Shown: in pieces, positions 1 through 6,243 of the stretch
How the letters are laid out: every line of letters starts with the position of its first letter
Numbering within the stretch: the first letter of the stretch is position 1
NCBI GenBank assembly: GCA_023489025.1
Contig: JAMDCN010000139.1
Span: 1 to 10,384, forward strand
From: Deltaproteobacteria bacterium
Lineage (GTDB): Bacteria > Desulfobacterota_E > Deferrimicrobia > Deferrimicrobiales > Deferrimicrobiaceae
Length of the DNA stretch: 10,384 nt
Reading direction: 5' to 3'
Program-made: the position numbers and the translations under genes
The notes under the pieces: generated by a model
Told to the model about the DNA's origin: nothing
Databases searched by the model: none
Seen by the model: only the letters and a program-made list of their open reading frames with translations

Positions 1-27
1 TCTCTCCGAAAGAAGGGACACCCAATC

Positions 28-756
28 ATGATGACTCAAAGGTTCCGGGAAGACTTCTTGGAAATCCTGCGCAGGATCGAGGAATCCGACTCCCTGGCGG
101 TGTCCCGGTTTGCGGACGGGGAAGCGAGTATCTTGAAGAACGTCACCGTCGGAAACAAGGACGGATGGTTGTATAAGCGGGACAAGAACCTGGTCTTCCG
201 CGCGGACCTGAGAAAATCGCTGCTGGGGATGGACGAAGGGTTCGTCTACGGCCTCTCTTGCTCCTGTTGCGACAAAGCCAACCACGACTTCCTGCTGGGA
301 AGCGTCAGGACGAATCAGGAGAACCTCACTTTCTCCAACCTCTGGGTCAATGCGAACTTCCCGCTTTTCAGCGAACGGTTCTTGCAGACGGTCGGAAAAT
401 CGGGGAAGCCGGTCGTCGTCTGCACGAATCGGAAAGCGAACCTCCACAACCTGGAGAGGCTGATCCCGATCCGGGATTTCATCCCGATCCCGGGAAACTG
501 CGTGACGTATTGGGAAAAGGAAAGGGATTATATAAAAGGGCTGCTCGACCTGAAAGGAAGCATGAACAGGAACTCGATCTTCCTTTTTGCGGCGGGGCCG
601 CTCTCCGAGATATTGATCCACGAATTGTGGACCGTCAACCCGGGGAACATCTACCTGGACATCGGCTCTACGCTGGACCCCATCCTGTTCAACCGCCGGT
701 CGAGGAGTTACCACGAGGCGGACCACGAATTTTCCAAGAGAACGTGTGTCTGGTAA
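28..756 (+). CDS. GT-D fold glycosyltransferase (DUF1792-like)
   Basis: The 242-residue protein probably transfers a sugar from a nucleotide donor onto a surface glycan in the cytoplasm. It shows the hallmark of the DUF1792 / GT-D family near the N-terminus: SRFADGE at residues 26-32, whose D30-G-E32 fits the metal-binding DxE motif known for that fold. The C-terminal part (about 185-218) contains FLFAAGPLSEIL and YLDIGSTLDP, which look like the second conserved block of this family. No signal peptide or membrane segment is visible. A CSCC cluster lies at 78-81. Two ATG codons are adjacent at 28 and 31, and an AAGGGA at 14-19 serves either. The next gene, another glycosyltransferase, starts 15 bp downstream, so they are probably co-transcribed from a promoter outside the window. 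Donor and acceptor cannot be told from sequence. The family call is fairly secure. Confidence 0.75.
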   Translation: MMTQRFREDFLEILRRIEESDSLAVSRFADGEASILKNVTVGNKDGWLYKRDKNLVFRADLRKSLLGMDEGFVYGLSCSCCDKANHDFLLGSVRTNQENLTFSNLWVNANFPLFSERFLQTVGKSGKPVVVCTNRKANLHNLERLIPIRDFIPIPGNCVTYWEKERDYIKGLLDLKGSMNRNSIFLFAAGPLSEILIHELWTVNPGNIYLDIGSTLDPILFNRRSRSYHEADHEFSKRTCVW

Positions 757-771
757 GGAAGGGTCCGAGGA

Positions 772-1926
772 ATGAGCTGGTTCAAGGATTTCCGCAAGCA
801 GGTCCGTTCAAGGAAGAATCTGGCCCGTTTGGAGGACGAACTGGGCCGATACCGTTCCGAATTCACATGCCGCGGCCTTTCCTTGCCCGGGGAAAGCGAT
901 ATCCGCCGAAGATTCAGGGACAAGTACCCGGGCCTGGCGCCCAAATCGAGAGGCGAACTGAACGTCCTGGCGATCTACCACAGTTACAACTGGGAAGAGG
1001 AGGCGCTGAAGCCCTCCTTGGAGAAATTCGGCACGGTGCGTCATTACGACTGGGTCGGAAAGTTCAACCATCGATCCGCCGGCTGGAGCAAGTCCCTGAA
1101 GGACGAGATGAACGACGACCTCGTCCGGAGCGCGGTGATGTGGCACGGGGAACGTCCGTTCGACGCCATCTTCTGCTATCTGTCGGGTGAGCTTGCAAAC
1201 GCGGACATGCTGGCGAAATTGGGCGTGCTGCGCCTTCCGATCGTAAACCTGTCGCTGAACGACAAAGAATGTTTCGTCGGCAAGAGGAAATTCGGGCAGG
1301 TGATCGGAATGCGGGACATCTGCAGGCATTTCGATCTCTGCTGGACAAGCACCCGGGATGCGCTGGAGAAGTACTGCGTCGAGGGGGCGCTTCCCGTCTA
1401 CCTCCCGGAAGGGGCGAACCCGGAAGTTCACCGCCCCTACGACGTGGAAAGAACGTTCGACGTCACGTTCGTCGGCCAGCGGTACGGGAACCGGCCCCCG
1501 GTCATCGAGGCGCTGACGTCCGCCGGCATACGGGTCGAGGCGTTCGGTCCCGGGTGGCCGAACGGCCCGCTGTCCACCGGGGAAATGGTCAAGATGTACT
1601 CGAGGAGCAGGATCAGCCTGGGCTTCGGGGGGGTCGTGGGGCACAAGGACACCTATCATCTCAAGGGGCGCGATTTCGAGGTCCCGATGAGCGGGGGGCT
1701 CTACCTGACGGAGCACCACGAGGAACTGGAGCGCGTTTACGAGGTCGGGAAGGAGATCGTCACGTATGCCGGCCAAGACGACCTCGTTTCGAAGATCCGT
1801 TGGCTTCTTTCCCACCCGGAAGAAGCCGAGCGGATCAGGCTTGCCGGGCGTGAACGGGCCCTTCGGGAACACACCTGGGAAATGCGGTTCGAAAAGATTT
1901 TCGGTTTCATGGGACTCGTCGAATAA
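772..1926 (+). CDS. CgeB-like glycosyltransferase (GT-B fold, group 1 type)
   Basis: The 384-residue cytoplasmic protein resembles the CgeB / YkvP type of glycosyltransferase. Its second half carries the recognisable features: LPEGANPEVH at 211-220, the strand-turn VTFVGQRYGNR at 231-241 that opens the donor-binding domain, GRDFEVPMSGGLYLTEHHEE at 299-318 (the family's characteristic nucleotide-sugar pocket block), and a terminal HTWEMRFEKIF at 367-377. The N-terminal half (about 62-190) is the less conserved acceptor domain, preceded by a charged helix at about 14-32. The start is supported by AAGGAAGGG at 755-763. It follows the GT-D gene by 15 bp and probably works on the same glycan. Its stop lies 9 bp from the stop of the convergent GT9 gene. 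Substrate is unknown; the family call is firm. Confidence 0.8.
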   Translation: MSWFKDFRKQVRSRKNLARLEDELGRYRSEFTCRGLSLPGESDIRRRFRDKYPGLAPKSRGELNVLAIYHSYNWEEEALKPSLEKFGTVRHYDWVGKFNHRSAGWSKSLKDEMNDDLVRSAVMWHGERPFDAIFCYLSGELANADMLAKLGVLRLPIVNLSLNDKECFVGKRKFGQVIGMRDICRHFDLCWTSTRDALEKYCVEGALPVYLPEGANPEVHRPYDVERTFDVTFVGQRYGNRPPVIEALTSAGIRVEAFGPGWPNGPLSTGEMVKMYSRSRISLGFGGVVGHKDTYHLKGRDFEVPMSGGLYLTEHHEELERVYEVGKEIVTYAGQDDLVSKIRWLLSHPEEAERIRLAGRERALREHTWEMRFEKIFGFMGLVE

Positions 1927-1935
1927 TTCCCGGGG

Positions 1936-3015
1936 TCATCCCGCCCCGATCGCGGCGATCACTTCGGAGATGGCGTTCTTGACCTTCTCCGCGCCCAGTT
2001 CCTCCAGGCAGATGCTCCGTTCCGTTCCGTCGCACCCCTTCCGATGGCAGGGCACGCAAGGGTTGTCGGGGGTGACGATCCTGTGCGTGTCATCCGGCAC
2101 GGTCCAGGACCTCCAGTCCGACGGGCCGAAGATCGTGACCGAGGGCGTGCCGACGGCAAAGGCGATGTGGGGCGCGGCGCTGTCCACGCCGAGGTGCAGC
2201 GAGCCGAGGCAAAGCAGCGCCGCGAGTTCTCCGAGGGTGGTTTTTCCGGCGAGGCTGCGCGCCCGCCCGCTGCACTTCCCGACGATGTCTGCGGCGCTCT
2301 CCGCCTCCTCCCTGGAACCCACCAGCACGGAGAGGAAACCGCGTCTCTCCCAAAGCCAGTCGATCACCTCCACCCATTTCCCGTAGCCCCACTCCTTGTA
2401 CTTCCATCTCGAGAAGGGATTGATCGTGACCCATCGGTCGTTCTCCCCGATGTTTTCCGCAGCGAGCAGCTCCCGGACCCGGCCGGCGGCGGCCCGCGAG
2501 ATGCAGAGCCTTGGCGCGGTGTCCTCCGTGTCGACGCCGATCGCCCTGACGAGCCGGAGGGACTGGTCCGCCCCGGGATGCACGGGCGGAGGCGCGGGTT
2601 TCGGATCGAAGACCAGGCGGGTGAAGATTCGATTGCGCCAGAACGATTTGTCGCTGCCGTAAAGGGACACCCTCACGGGCGCTCCCGTGAAAAAGGCCAG
2701 GATCGCCCCGCGGTCTCCGGTCCGAAGGTCGACGACAAGATCGTAGTTCGCGCGCCTCAAACGTCGCACCAGCCGGATGTTTTCCCGTCCGATCTCGGCG
2801 ATCTTCCCGGCGCTCTTGGTCACCTCGATCGTTTCGTGGAGGCGCGGGTCCGCCTCCAGGAGGGATCCGTACCCTTTCCTGACAAGGACGGACAGCCGCG
2901 CCGACGGGTACGATTCCTTCAATGCGCGGAAGGTCGTCGTCGCCAGCACGACATCCCCGATATCGCCCAGCTGGATCACCAGGATGTTCGTTCGATCCGG
3001 ATAGGTCAGGGGCAT
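1936..3015 (-). CDS. Glycosyltransferase family 9 (heptosyltransferase-like)
   Basis: The 359-residue protein belongs to GT9, the family of ADP-heptose:LPS heptosyltransferases, which act at the inner face of the cytoplasmic membrane. The N-terminus has ILVIQLGDIGDVVLATTTFR at 11-30, with the conserved D18. The middle has NPFSRWKYKEWG at 199-210, whose basic and aromatic residues match the donor-phosphate region. The C-terminal domain has LGVDSAAPHIA at 275-285 with D278 and H283, followed by TPSVTIFGPSD. A cysteine cluster (C320, C323, C328, C336) follows, as in many GT9 members. The start codon lies 4 bp beyond the stop of the upstream methyltransferase gene. No clear Shine-Dalgarno is visible there, so translation is probably coupled. 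It could be a true heptosyltransferase or transfer another sugar to O-antigen; the sequence does not decide. Confidence 0.85.
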   Translation of the reverse strand: MPLTYPDRTNILVIQLGDIGDVVLATTTFRALKESYPSARLSVLVRKGYGSLLEADPRLHETIEVTKSAGKIAEIGRENIRLVRRLRRANYDLVVDLRTGDRGAILAFFTGAPVRVSLYGSDKSFWRNRIFTRLVFDPKPAPPPVHPGADQSLRLVRAIGVDTEDTAPRLCISRAAAGRVRELLAAENIGENDRWVTINPFSRWKYKEWGYGKWVEVIDWLWERRGFLSVLVGSREEAESAADIVGKCSGRARSLAGKTTLGELAALLCLGSLHLGVDSAAPHIAFAVGTPSVTIFGPSDWRSWTVPDDTHRIVTPDNPCVPCHRKGCDGTERSICLEELGAEKVKNAISEVIAAIGAG

Positions 3016-3019
3016 CTGT

Positions 3020-3991
3020 CTAGGAAGGTTTTTTCATCGCAAACGCGTATTGATTACCGGGAAGGAAGGAAATGGGTTCCACCGTAATCCGGTATCCCTG
3101 ACGTTCCAGGTCTTTATTCAGTTCCTCGCCTTCCCATGGCTTCCATTGATCGTTGTACGCAAGAAGGATGTTCCTCGATCCGAACCACTCCCGGTTTTTC
3201 ACATGGGAATATGCCTGCTTCGTGCTTTCGCTCAAGGCCCAGGTGCTGATGAACAGGTCCCCTTCCACGAAGGTATCCTCCAAAAGGGGCAGCGGCACCA
3301 GGCGGATCTTTCTTTCCCCGGCGTCCTCCCTTGTGCCGTCCATGAGGCGGACACGATCCGGGCCGAAGACCGTTGCCAGATAAACGTACTGGATGCAACT
3401 GAACAGAGGCAGGTCCAGGATCGCGTATCGGGTGAGGTTTCCCACGTTCCAGAAAACCCTCGCCAGATTGCCGTAGCCCCCTCCGAACTCCACCACGGTT
3501 CTCGCATTCTCGATTCTCCACCCGGTCGAGCGCTCATACCGGGCCAGGTGGTACAACTGGTGGGCCGAGTTGATCGCCGTCGACAGCTTCTGCCGTGCGC
3601 CGGGAAGATGCGCGCCCGCTCCTCCCCCGATCCATTTTTTCAGGGCCCCGGGATCCCGCCACCGCTCCAGGCAGGCCCATTCCACCGCGTGGGCTTCCCG
3701 GTTCGTAAACACCATGGAACCGTTGATCACCGGGTTGTCGAGGAAAGACGGATCGAAGCCCTTGAGAAAATAGTCCTCCACCGCCCGGATGTTTCCGGCC
3801 CAGGCGGGATCCACGAAATCGGAATGCACGGTATTGCCCCGAATTTTTTCGTATGTCGCCCTCGCGGTTTTCAATGCGTCCTGAAATCGCTCCCGGGCGG
3901 TTTCCCGTTCGGACGAGGAGGATTTCGGGAAGAACGCCTTCACGCGTCGGGAAAGCGCCGCCTTTCCGAGCCACGAATTGAGGGACGTCAT
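3020..3991 (-). CDS. Putative sugar O-methyltransferase (SAM-dependent)
   Basis: The 323-residue protein looks like the class of methyltransferases annotated as putative sugar O-methyltransferases of polysaccharide clusters. The SAM-binding loop is VVEFGGGYGNLAR at 166-178. The next strand, ILDLPLF at 191-197, supplies the acidic ribose-binding position, and DLFISTWALSES at 245-256 fits the following motif. The N-terminal 150 residues are mostly helical and probably bind the acceptor. I chose the ATG at 3991 because a near-perfect GGAGGAGGTG lies just upstream and because residues encoded beyond it are low-complexity Arg/Pro/Gly, typical of read-through in GC-rich DNA. The gene is followed after 4 bp by the GT9 gene, so the two probably add and methylate sugars of one glycan. 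The exact methylated position is unknown. Confidence 0.75.
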   Translation of the reverse strand: MTSLNSWLGKAALSRRVKAFFPKSSSSERETARERFQDALKTARATYEKIRGNTVHSDFVDPAWAGNIRAVEDYFLKGFDPSFLDNPVINGSMVFTNREAHAVEWACLERWRDPGALKKWIGGGAGAHLPGARQKLSTAINSAHQLYHLARYERSTGWRIENARTVVEFGGGYGNLARVFWNVGNLTRYAILDLPLFSCIQYVYLATVFGPDRVRLMDGTREDAGERKIRLVPLPLLEDTFVEGDLFISTWALSESTKQAYSHVKNREWFGSRNILLAYNDQWKPWEGEELNKDLERQGYRITVEPISFLPGNQYAFAMKKPS

Positions 3992-3993
3992 CG

Positions 3994-4003
3994 CACCTCC
4001 TCC
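3994..4003 (-). promoter_or_regulatory. Strong Shine-Dalgarno deciding the methyltransferase start
   Basis: On the minus strand this reads GGAGGAGGTG, ending 2 nt before the ATG; its AGGAGG core is 4 nt from the ATG at 3989-3991. It argues against the much longer in-frame extension that would run into the crotonase gene. Confidence 0.7.
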
Positions 4004-4070
4004 CTTTATTTTACAGATGGGCGGGCCCGCGGGGGGTCCGTTCCGGATGAGGGAGGGCCGAAAACGGCGA

Positions 4071-4853
4071 TTACTCCCCCCGGAACCCCGCCTTCCCCTT
4101 CGCGAGAAACGCCCTGACGCCTTCCCTGAAATCGCGGGTCCGGGCGGACTCCGCGATCCCCTGGCGCTCTTCCTCCATCTGCGTCTCCAGAGGCTGGAGA
4201 AGCGCCCGGTTGTACAGCTCCTTGGCCTTTCCGAAGGCGAGGGTGGGACCGGCCGCGATGTCCGCCGCCAGGGCGGCCGTGCCGGAGGCGAAGGAAGCGT
4301 CGGAAAACACCCGCTGGACCAGCCCCCACGAGGCGGCCTCGTCCGCGGAGAGCGTCCTGCCCGAAAGCGAAAGCTCCATCGCGCGGTGCGTCCCCAGGGT
4401 CCTTGCGAGGAAGAACGTCGCACCCCCGTCGGGGGAAAGACCGATGTTCTGGTAGGCAAGCGTGAAACGCGCCGACTCGGCGGCCACGACGATGTCCCCG
4501 GCCAGCGCCAGAGAGAAGCCGCCTCCCGCCGCGACGCCGTTCACCGCCGCAATCACCGGCTTGCGGCAACGCCGCAGGGATGCGACGAAGGCGTGCAATC
4601 GAACGGTCAGGTCGAGGAACCGGTGGGGGGCCTCTTCCTTCATTCCCCCCATCATGCCCACGTCCCCGCCGGCGGAGAAGACCTTCCCCGAGCCGGTGAA
4701 GACGATGCAGCGCACGGCCGGGTCGGCGGCGAGCGGCGCCAGGGAGGCGAGCAGCGCTTCGCCCATCTCGAAATCGTACACGTTCATCCGTTCCGGGCGG
4801 TTCATCCGCAGGATCGCCACGGCCTCCTGTCGCTCGACGATGACGGCGTTCAC
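4071..4853 (-). CDS. Enoyl-CoA hydratase/isomerase family protein (PaaG-like crotonase)
   Basis: The 260-residue protein is a crotonase of normal family length acting on acyl-CoA thioesters in the cytoplasm. The CoA/oxyanion-hole segments are visible: VFSAGGDVGMM at 58-68 and AVNGVAAGGGFSLALAGD at 103-120. The family C-terminus, REGVRAFLAKGKAGFRGE (243-260), is intact. By alignment from memory, the two catalytic glutamates of classical hydratase (rat E144 and E164) are replaced by S114 and Y134. Instead, IGLSPDGGAT carries D142, which matches the catalytic aspartate of PaaG-type isomerases. I therefore favour an isomerase (double-bond or epoxide/oxepin type) over a hydratase. The start is the GTG at 4853, 8 nt after an AAGGAGGG; no ATG lies nearby. 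It is divergent from the gene at 4931, and the methyltransferase gene follows 79 bp downstream on the same strand. Confidence 0.85.
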   Translation of the reverse strand: MNAVIVERQEAVAILRMNRPERMNVYDFEMGEALLASLAPLAADPAVRCIVFTGSGKVFSAGGDVGMMGGMKEEAPHRFLDLTVRLHAFVASLRRCRKPVIAAVNGVAAGGGFSLALAGDIVVAAESARFTLAYQNIGLSPDGGATFFLARTLGTHRAMELSLSGRTLSADEAASWGLVQRVFSDASFASGTAALAADIAAGPTLAFGKAKELYNRALLQPLETQMEEERQGIAESARTRDFREGVRAFLAKGKAGFRGE

Positions 4854-4861
4854 TTCCGGGT

Positions 4862-4869
4862 CCCTCCTT
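4862..4869 (-). promoter_or_regulatory. Shine-Dalgarno deciding the GTG start of the crotonase
   Basis: Minus strand reads AAGGAGGG, 8 nt before the GTG at 4851-4853. It supports a 260-residue product and argues against longer readings that would overlap the divergent gene. Confidence 0.65.
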
Positions 4870-4918
4870 CGGCGATAAGGTCGTTCCCACTTTAACCATT
4901 TTTGTGCGGGGGGTGGGC

Positions 4919-4924
4919 TATAAT
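4919..4924 (+). promoter_or_regulatory. Consensus -10 box (TATAAT) just before an ATG
   Basis: A perfect TATAAT sits 6 nt upstream of the ATG at 4931, so a transcript started at the usual distance would begin at or next to the start codon. No convincing -35 hexamer is present at 16-18 bp; the nearest candidates are badly spaced. Confidence 0.4.
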
Positions 4925-4930
4925 TTACCC

Positions 4931-5404
4931 ATGCCGCTCTCCCGCATGACCTGTCCCGCCTGCGGCGCGGAGCTCTCGTACCATGCCCGGAAGACCGCAA
5001 CGGGGAAGGTGGCCTGCCCTTACGAAGGGCTGGCCTATGCCGATCTCCGGGCGGGGCACGACCGGATCTATTTCGGTCCGTGGAGGAAGATGGATGCCGG
5101 TTCGGCCGACGTCCTCCGGGCCTACAGCCAGATCGGGAGACACCTGGGAGCGATCGGACGGGCCCTGGGGGACAAGGACCTCCCCGCGGCGCGGCATGAC
5201 CTGGCAAGAGCCCACGATGCGTACCACGCGGGGGACCCGCGGGTGGATGAGCGCGACGCGCTCCGCTTCATGGACCACGCCCTTTCCTACGCGCACCGGG
5301 TGATCGACGACTTGCTGCACGAAATGGGGCTGCCTCCCCACGCCCCCATGGATTTCGCGGGGTGGTACGACGCCGTGGAAGTGCCATTCAAGGACGAGTG
5401 GTGA
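4931..5404 (+). CDS. Hypothetical protein with N-terminal CxxC motif
   Basis: I do not recognise this 157-residue soluble protein. The N-terminus has CPAC at 8-11 and one further cysteine in VACPYEG (C29). This resembles a zinc ribbon but lacks a fourth cysteine; H18 could be a ligand. The rest is helical and rich in Asp, His, Ala and Arg, with two likely helices (about 58-80 and 84-99) and a His-rich helix at 108-131, ending in an acidic/aromatic tail. There is no signal peptide or membrane segment. Among in-frame starts (GTG 4904, ATG 4931, ATG 4946) none has a Shine-Dalgarno. ATG 4931 is favoured by the TATAAT just upstream, implying a leaderless message. The GNAT gene follows after 27 bp and is probably co-transcribed. 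The coding call is good; function is unknown. Confidence 0.65.
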   Translation: MPLSRMTCPACGAELSYHARKTATGKVACPYEGLAYADLRAGHDRIYFGPWRKMDAGSADVLRAYSQIGRHLGAIGRALGDKDLPAARHDLARAHDAYHAGDPRVDERDALRFMDHALSYAHRVIDDLLHEMGLPPHAPMDFAGWYDAVEVPFKDEW

Positions 5405-5431
5405 GCGAGCGAAGACCGGAGGAGGACGGAG

Positions 5432-6001
5432 ATGATTCCCCTGGATCGATACCCCAAGGAGATAACCCTGAAGGACGCCGCCCGCGTCACCTTCCGGCCG
5501 ATGGTCCCGGAGGACGCGGACCGGCTCTGGGACTTCTTCCGACGGATCCCCCCCGAGGACAAGATGTACTTCCGGGAGGACGTCGACCGCCGCGAGGAGG
5601 TGGATCGCTGGGCGCGGAACCTCGACTACGACACGGTCCTGCCCGTCCTGGCGGTCTCGGAGGGGCGCGTGGTGGGGGACGCGACGCTCCACCGCAACAA
5701 GGCCGGCTGGAAACAGCGGGTGGGGACGGTCCGGATCCTCATCGCTCCGGATTTCCGGCACCGGGGCCTGGGGACGGCGATGATCCGGGAGCTGCGCCAC
5801 CTGGGGGAAAAGGCGTCCCTCCACTACCTGCTGGCCGAAGTGATCGAAGAGCAGCAGGCCGCGATCAAGGCCTTCGAGAAGATGGGATTCGAGCGCGCGG
5901 TCGTGTACCGGAACTACGTCAACGATCAGCGCGGGCGGCTGCACAACCTCGTGGTCCTGCTCTACCCCATGTCCCTGTCGGAGGACGAGGAGTTTTATTG
6001 A
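5432..6001 (+). CDS. GNAT-family N-acetyltransferase
   Basis: The 189-residue cytoplasmic protein should transfer an acetyl group from acetyl-CoA to an amine. The acetyl-CoA binding motif is VRILIAPDFRHRGLGTAMIR at 100-119; R109-H-R-G-L-G-T is the pyrophosphate loop. The second hallmark, AAIKAFEKMGFE at 143-154, is the C-terminal helix of the GNAT core. The N-terminal strand VTFRPMVPEDADRLWDFF (19-36) is also typical. The tail (161-189) is acidic and lacks an added domain. The ATG follows GGAGGAGGACGGAG, a strong ribosome site. It is the second gene of a two-gene unit with the CxxC protein and is followed by a structured 3' region and an intrinsic terminator. Whether the substrate is a protein, a small molecule or an antibiotic cannot be read from the sequence. 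Confidence 0.85.
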   Translation: MIPLDRYPKEITLKDAARVTFRPMVPEDADRLWDFFRRIPPEDKMYFREDVDRREEVDRWARNLDYDTVLPVLAVSEGRVVGDATLHRNKAGWKQRVGTVRILIAPDFRHRGLGTAMIRELRHLGEKASLHYLLAEVIEEQQAAIKAFEKMGFERAVVYRNYVNDQRGRLHNLVVLLYPMSLSEDEEFY

Positions 6002-6028
6002 GGATCGGGGTTTCCCCTAAAGTTCGAT

Positions 6029-6068
6029 GGTCTCCCCTCCGATAGGGAATGCGAGGGGCATGTAGACC
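6029..6068 (+). other. Bulged hairpin in the 3' region of the GNAT transcript
   Basis: The left arm GGTCTCCCCTC (6029-6039) pairs with GAGGGG (6053-6058) and AGACC (6064-6068). This gives 6+5 pairs, with a 13-nt loop and a 5-nt bulge (catgt) on the 3' side. It lies between the GNAT stop and the terminator, so it would form in the mRNA tail or in a small RNA processed from it. I match it to no known RNA family. Confidence 0.45.
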
Positions 6069-6086
6069 GTCAACCCAACTCCTGAC

Positions 6087-6117
6087 GGGGGCCGCAAAGC
6101 GGCCCCCCAATTTTTTT
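6087..6117 (+). terminator. Intrinsic (Rho-independent) terminator
   Basis: A perfect 9-bp stem, GGGGGCCGC / GCGGCCCCC, closes a 3-nt AAA loop. It is followed after a short gap (caa) by seven consecutive T residues. It ends the CxxC-protein/GNAT unit and insulates the cytochrome operon from it. Confidence 0.9.
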
Positions 6118-6118
6118 A

Positions 6119-6155
6119 GGGACGGTCCCGATCGAGGACTTGGCGGGACCGTCCC
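6119..6155 (+). repeat. Perfect 12-bp inverted repeat made of two palindromic 11-mers
   Basis: GGGACGGTCCCG (6119-6130) is the exact reverse complement of CGGGACCGTCCC (6144-6155), with 13 nt between. Each arm contains an 11-bp near-palindrome (GGGAC-N-GTCCC), with centres 26 bp apart. It follows the terminator directly and precedes a GGTTTTG, so it could be a second weak terminator, a pair of regulator sites for the cytochrome operon, or a REP-like repeat. Confidence 0.6.
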
Positions 6156-6194
6156 GGTTTTGCAGAATCCACGAGCGGACGCCCCGGGAATGAA

Positions 6195-6200
6195 TATAAT
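6195..6200 (+). promoter_or_regulatory. Candidate -10 box of the cytochrome operon
   Basis: A perfect TATAAT lies 44 bp upstream of the TTG start and downstream of the terminator, the right place for the operon promoter. No -35 hexamer is recognisable at 15-19 bp, so the promoter would need an activator or is not real. The inverted repeat at 6119-6155 would lie about 50-90 bp upstream of the expected start point. Confidence 0.35.
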
Positions 6201-6230
6201 ATGGGGGCAGGGAAGGGTGATCTCCGCGGG

Positions 6231-6237
6231 GGGTGAG
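6231..6237 (+). promoter_or_regulatory. Ribosome site supporting the TTG start of the cytochrome gene
   Basis: GGGTGAG within GCGGGGGGTGAG matches the GGTGA part of the anti-Shine-Dalgarno and lies 6 nt before the TTG at 6244. It is better placed than anything before the alternative ATG (6190) or GTG (6217). Confidence 0.45.
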
Positions 6238-6243
6238 ACAGCG

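Larger units (their letters stand above)
6002..6243 (+). other. Structured intergenic region between GNAT and cytochrome genes
   Basis: This is the longest stretch without a gene. It holds, in order: a GGGG-TTT-CCCC hairpin (6007-6017), a larger bulged hairpin (6029-6068), an intrinsic terminator (6087-6117), a perfect 12-bp inverted repeat (6119-6155), a TATAAT (6195-6200) and a ribosome site for the TTG start at 6244. An open frame runs through it into the cytochrome gene, but its residues look non-coding. Confidence 0.6.

Noticed and set aside
463..494. Direct repeat of ATCCCGATCC(C)GGG
   Set aside because: It lies inside a coding region where it encodes a short repeated Ile-Pro-Ile stretch; only two copies, no sign of a mobile or regulatory element.
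4057..4068. GCCG-AAAA-CGGC hairpin just after the crotonase stop
   Set aside because: The stem is only 4 bp and no T tract follows on the minus strand, so it is not a credible terminator.
3992..4459. In-frame upstream extension of the methyltransferase to 479 residues
   Set aside because: The added residues are Arg/Pro/Ser-rich, overlap the crotonase gene, and a strong Shine-Dalgarno marks the ATG at 3991.
4854..5207. Upstream extension of the crotonase to 378 residues
   Set aside because: It overlaps the divergent CxxC gene, has no family similarity, and the GTG at 4853 has a good ribosome site and gives the normal length.
6141..6164. Possible sigma54 promoter (TGGC ... TTGCA)
   Set aside because: The GG and GC elements are 18 bp apart instead of the required 10.
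6049..6243. Upstream extension of the cytochrome gene starting before the terminator
   Set aside because: It would run through the intrinsic terminator and inverted repeat and bury the signal peptide inside the protein.
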